In this document: piece after piece, positions 60,181-64,000 of the stretch
Layout: every line of letters starts with the position of its first letter
Position numbering within the stretch: position 1 is the first letter of the stretch
Assembly: GCA_013396755.1 (NCBI GenBank)
Contig: VWZF01005254.1
Span: 480,714 to 544,713 of the forward strand
DNA from: Sclerurus mexicanus
Lineage: Eukaryota; Chordata; Aves; Passeriformes; Furnariidae
Direction of reading: 5' to 3'
DNA length: 64,000 nucleotides
The notes under the pieces: model-generated
What the model was told of the DNA's origin: nothing
The model's database searches: none
The model's input: the letters and a program-made list of their open reading frames with translations, nothing else
Translations under genes and position numbers: made by a program

Positions 60181-63115
60181 GAGGTCTTACCAGAGAAGTA
60201 TGGAGAAAATATTTTCAATTAGACTGGTAATATTTTACATAGGTGACAGGTAGGTCATCTCCTATCAGATACTAAAAGAATTAGTTTTGCAGAAAAGTAT
60301 TAAAAACAATGAAGAGGCAAAGTTCCAAGCACTGGCAGAACTCACACAATAAAACAAGAACTTGATTTTAAAGAATAAGGAGGTGGAGCACATAGGCTTA
60401 ATACCATTCAAGACAACTTTTCAAAAATGACACAGAGGCTTCTGTAGAAAAGAGGGCAATAATAATGATAATGTTTCGAAAATGCCTCTGCTAGTCTACA
60501 GATAAAAGAGACGCATAGTGTGCTTGGAGAATAATTTGAAATTGACAAATGTTGCCATAACACAAGCACCATTTAGATCAGAAGTCAGATAGCAACAAGG
60601 AGATGGTACACATTAATAACTTTGATTGCTTTCTTTAACTGCTGCAAACTTGAAAGAAGCCTTGTCATCTTAAAAGCACAGTAGCACCTGGTGTAGCCTC
60701 CTCTACTACTTACTGTAAGTGCTTATGCCTTGGTTTAGAGATTGGAGTCCCCCAAAACCTGCTGCAGAAGAATAACCTTTGTAAGCAGTTCTTACAGGCT
60801 GGCTAGGCTGAAGTCTACGTGCATTTTCCCCCAAAGTGTTTTCCATGTGAAAGTCTTGTCCTCACAGTCTTCTACATGCTGTGTTTCAGCTTGTGAAATG
60901 AAGAGTGAAGCTTGTGAACAACTATGAGAAGAGACCTCCATTGCAAAAATCTAGTTGTTGGGTGAGTTTTGTAATTGTTTTGGGTTTTTCTTCACAATTG
61001 CAGTCTCTCTTAGTTCTAAGCAGGAAGACAACTCAGTCCGACCGCCCCAGATCAGTATCATCTCCTGTCTTGTAGTTTGTCCAAAATTATGAGTTTCTAG
61101 TTTACTTCTGAAAGCTGGTAAATATTATTGATTTTTAAATCAAATCAAGATTGCCCTGCTTCTTTAATGGCTTATAGAAAAGTGAGAATCTTGGGGTTTT
61201 GTTTTCTTAAGTAGGCAGCAAATACTGCAGGAAAAGAACTCAAGCAGTACAAAGTCTGCAAATTCCTTTAGGGATGAAACATGAAGTGACGTGACACTTC
61301 TCAGCCTGGACACAGAAGGCTAGGCACTGGGCAAGCTTCTTCCCTCACAAGACACCTCTTTGACAGAAATAAAACTTTTCACACGTTGGCACACTGATTT
61401 TAGAGTGACCATTCAACCAGAGTAAGACACAATATAAATAAAAATAAAGGACATCAAATGAAACACTTCTCTTTGGGCATTTATTTTACTGGGGTTTAAA
61501 TATTTTTGAACAATTTGCTTACATAAAATTAAATGCTTTATATAGATACATACACATACATAAATATATTTAAAAGAGGCAGAGAGATTCAACATTATTA
61601 GGTTTTAAAACTCCTAGTATACAATTTAAATAAACCTCAATTTGAATCTCGGCCTTAACACTACTGATATTTTGCAGGTCACAGCACCCTCAAACTTTTA
61701 TATGATTAATATTTTTTTCTTTCCTCCATTTACCATTGCAGTTGGTGCAAAAGCACTTGCAGATTGATGAAACTCAAGACAAGCAAAGTAGGAGTTGAGG
61801 ATGGAGAACAGAGCTATTCCCTTAAGGACGGGCTTCCAAAGTAGCCAAATTCACACAACTTTTCTATGTGCAGAACTCTCCACATAGATAATTGATACCT
61901 GGTTTGTTTTAGTTTCAAGTCTAAAATGATCAAGAACAACCAGACTAAGAAACTTAATTTCCTAATATCAAAATATTAAATCTGGTATTTGATATCTAAG
62001 GTGGATCACTGTGAATTAAATCCTTGTTTTATTAGAGTCATAACGTCATTTTCTTATCTTTGTCTCTTTCCTTTAACTTGCCTTTCATCAAACATTGCAT
62101 CCTGAACATTATCATGAACACCAGGTATTATCATAATCCTTATGAAGGCTGCAAAGGATAGTAACATATTTGTCTCTTGAAGGATTTTCTGTAAGGGTCA
62201 CCTTTGTTGCTGATGAAGAATTCAAACTACAAATAGTTGACTTCAATCGTTTTCATAGTGATAGTGGGTGAACCCGCTCCTGTAGTGGGTTACACGGTTT
62301 AGGGCATCCACAAGTTAGAAAAAAACAAATCCAGCAACTCGCAGTTCAGCAGATGGAAGGGACAGAGGAAGGGACAAAACTGAGTCATAAAGCCTTCAAA
62401 ATTGCTCAAACGAACCTTGGCTTTTTGGCACACACTTAAAATTTGTAGAGCATGCAGGATAAGCAACTACTTGGAAACAGTGTCTTATTTTCAATACCTA
62501 ATGAACAGCTTTCTGAAGGTTTTTCCAGCATTGCACAGCATATCAAAGCCTTATTTCAAATTCAGAAAACAAGTAATCTCAAGCACTTCTTGCTCTCCAG
62601 CCACTGAAAGCTCAAATTACGGAGATTCTTTTTTTTTTCTTTACTCATTATATTAACTCTTTGCATGCACTTATCCAATTTTCTCATATTCTTATACAGG
62701 TTTTATTGGTTTTTTTTTTTCTGTGCAGATATACAGTGTTCTGTTCCTACTCCCAGGTCAACTCACTGCTTGCTAGGGAACAGCAGCATTTGTCCCATTC
62801 ATGTTTTTTGCTAAGTGGATGGTGCTAGGCCAGCTAGAAAGGAATTCATGTTGCAACTATTTCTGCCAGTGGGATGCTAATTTGGAACTCTTTCCTGCAT
62901 CTGCTGCTGAAAGAAAAACATTAAAAAAATAAAAAAAATCTTTTCAGTCAAACTAATCTCTTCTCTGTAAGAGAAATTAGGGCAGGCGTACTTGCACAAA
63001 AGCTTTTTCATCAAGCTATACAACTTCAGATAAATACAAACCTTGGGAACCTTGTGGATGACTTCCTCATCATCTGACTGTAATAAACTAACAGAACCCC
63101 TCAGGGTTTCCTCAG
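60181..63115. other. Intergenic AT-rich sequence, nothing recognised
   Basis: Only short simple repeats (for example CATA-like near 61546-61566). No exon or element was identified. Confidence 0.4.
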
Positions 63116-63117
63116 GA

Positions 63118-63372
63118 TCTGAGGCAGTGGAATGAAGCTGTGCCGGGGGGGGCTCAGGTTGGATATTAAGAAAAGGTTCTTCACCCAGAGGGTGGTCAGG
63201 CACTGGAACAGGCTCCCCAGAAGTGGTCACAGCACCAAACCTGATGGAGTTCAAGGAGCATTTGGGTAACGCTTTCAGCCACATGGTGTGATTTTTGGGG
63301 TGGTCCTGTGCAGGGCCAGGATGATCCTTGTGGGTCCCTTTCAATTCAGGATATTCTACGAATATCCCTCGA
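63118..63372 (+). mobile_element. CR1 LINE, short 3' fragment, plus orientation
   Basis: GGGCTCAGGTTGGATATTAAG, TTCTTCACCCAGAGGGTGGTC, GGCACTGGAACAGGCTCCCC and the 3' UTR GGTCCTGTGCAGGGCCAGG...GGGTCCCTTTC, with terminal ATATTCTACG. The same subfamily style as the copy at 8167-8960. Confidence 0.9.
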
Positions 63373-63789
63373 ACTTACCTTTGCTTTTAACACTTCTCAG
63401 AGGTTCGGGTGTTTAATTCCTGAGGCTGAACTTTCGCGCTGCAAGTGTGTTAATAATTTACTATGTACCACAAGCATTTGAGACCTTACTAGCTTTGTTA
63501 ATTTGTGCAATTGCTAAGATTCCTGCTTTGCCACTTCTCTTCAATCTTACCTGGATGAAAACTTACACTGGCAGCTTAACATGAGGAGCAGGATGGTGGT
63601 GGGACGCATCCTAACCAACCTGCAGCTGCACTCCCCATCAAGAGCTGCTTGCTTACTTTACGTTAATTGAACCTGTCCAGAGCACAGAACATGTTGAAGT
63701 GCCTCGGTGATCACTGGAGAAAAAAACCATATCCACAATACAGACGGCAATGTAACAGATGCCTTTTAAAGGCACCTCTCTGAAGAATC
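63373..63789. other. Unique sequence between CR1 and the CpG island
   Basis: No feature was recognised. A minus-strand open frame entering from the CpG island (63653-63904) ends here, with no identifiable splice donor chosen. Confidence 0.35.
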
Positions 63790-64000
63790 TGTGCAGCCCT
63801 GTTTCTCCGCTGCCCCGCGCGGCCGGCCCGGCTCCCGACGCCGGAGCCGGGGAGCTGCGGCCGGGCGGGCGCGCTCGGGGGCGGGGGGCGCTGGCAGCGG
63901 GCACGGCACGGCATGGCTCGGCACGGCTCGGCTCGGCACGGCATGGCTCGGCACGGCTCGGCTCGGCACGGCATGGCTCGGCACGGCTCGGCTCGGCACG
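63790..64000. promoter_or_regulatory. CpG island at the window edge
   Basis: GC and CpG density rise abruptly at about 63,800, with GGGGGCGGGG-type SP1-like sequence at about 63,878. It is continuous with the GC-rich tandem repeat and leaves the window. Probably a promoter of a gene outside to the right, or one transcribed leftwards; neither is proven. Confidence 0.55.
63900..64000. repeat. 30-bp GC-rich tandem repeat built from 5-bp words
   Basis: The unit alternates GGCAC, GGCAT and GGCTC (GGCACGGCATGGCTCGGCAC followed by GGCTCGGCTC). It repeats more than three times and runs off the window. On the minus strand it stays open as a 10-residue repeat (AVPSHAVPSR), which is a by-product of the repeat. 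Confidence 0.95.

Noticed and set aside
63766..63999. Minus-strand frame with a 10-residue AVPSHAVPSR repeat
   Set aside because: Explained by the 30-bp tandem repeat; no independent evidence of coding.

Overview
This window looks like bird nuclear DNA, most probably a passerine or close relative. It is AT-rich and intron/intergenic-dominated, and it carries many CR1 LINE fragments in both orientations, several avian endogenous retrovirus (ERV) LTRs, short microsatellites and two compact CpG islands. No bacterial-style gene organisation is present. Most open frames in it are chance frames or transposon remnants.

Left end (about 1-5.3 kb, minus strand): the one host gene I can recognise. Two exons with canonical splice sites encode the first 64 residues of an axonemal outer-arm dynein heavy chain of the DNAH5/DNAH8 type. 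The start codon is at 5157, the first coding exon ends at 5101 and the second exon is 618-752. The rest of the gene lies left of base 1. DNAH5 is my preferred assignment, with DNAH8 as the alternative. The frame stays open upstream of the start Met as far as a good splice acceptor at 5308. A CpG island at about 23.9-24.45 kb holds an RFX X-box-like palindrome and a phase-compatible minus-strand first-exon candidate, so it may be the true promoter of this ciliary gene.

6.3-9 kb: three CR1 pieces (plus, minus, plus), with a CTCF-like site just beyond. 9.7-12.35 kb: LTR-like sequence. 12.36-14.44 kb: a 5' LTR, a tRNA-Lys-type primer binding site, a gag matrix frame and then an unexpected SR/RS-type reading frame. 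19.86-20.41 kb: an avian solo-type LTR. 26.6-30.7 kb: a compound region with a CR1 fragment, a GC-rich aldehyde-dehydrogenase-like fragment, a second ERV LTR plus gag start, an exact 191-bp duplication bounded by single Ns (probably an assembly artefact), an (AT)n tract and two more CR1 fragments. 34.95-36.03 kb: a minisatellite-containing ERV segment in minus orientation. 41.1 kb: a (CATC)n microsatellite.

36-59 kb is mostly featureless, apart from a possible old processed-pseudogene-like stretch at about 54.1-56.4 kb that ends in an A-rich tail. 59.4-60.2 kb and 63.1-63.4 kb hold further CR1. The right edge (63.79-64.0 kb) is a CpG island that runs into a 30-bp GC-rich tandem repeat continuing past the window.

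Biologically the window reads as the 5' end of a motile-cilium dynein gene followed by a long, repeat-filled upstream intergenic region. The best candidates for something undescribed are the RS-type frame behind the ERV gag, the remote X-box/CpG-island first exon, and the perfect 19-bp hairpin in the first dynein intron.
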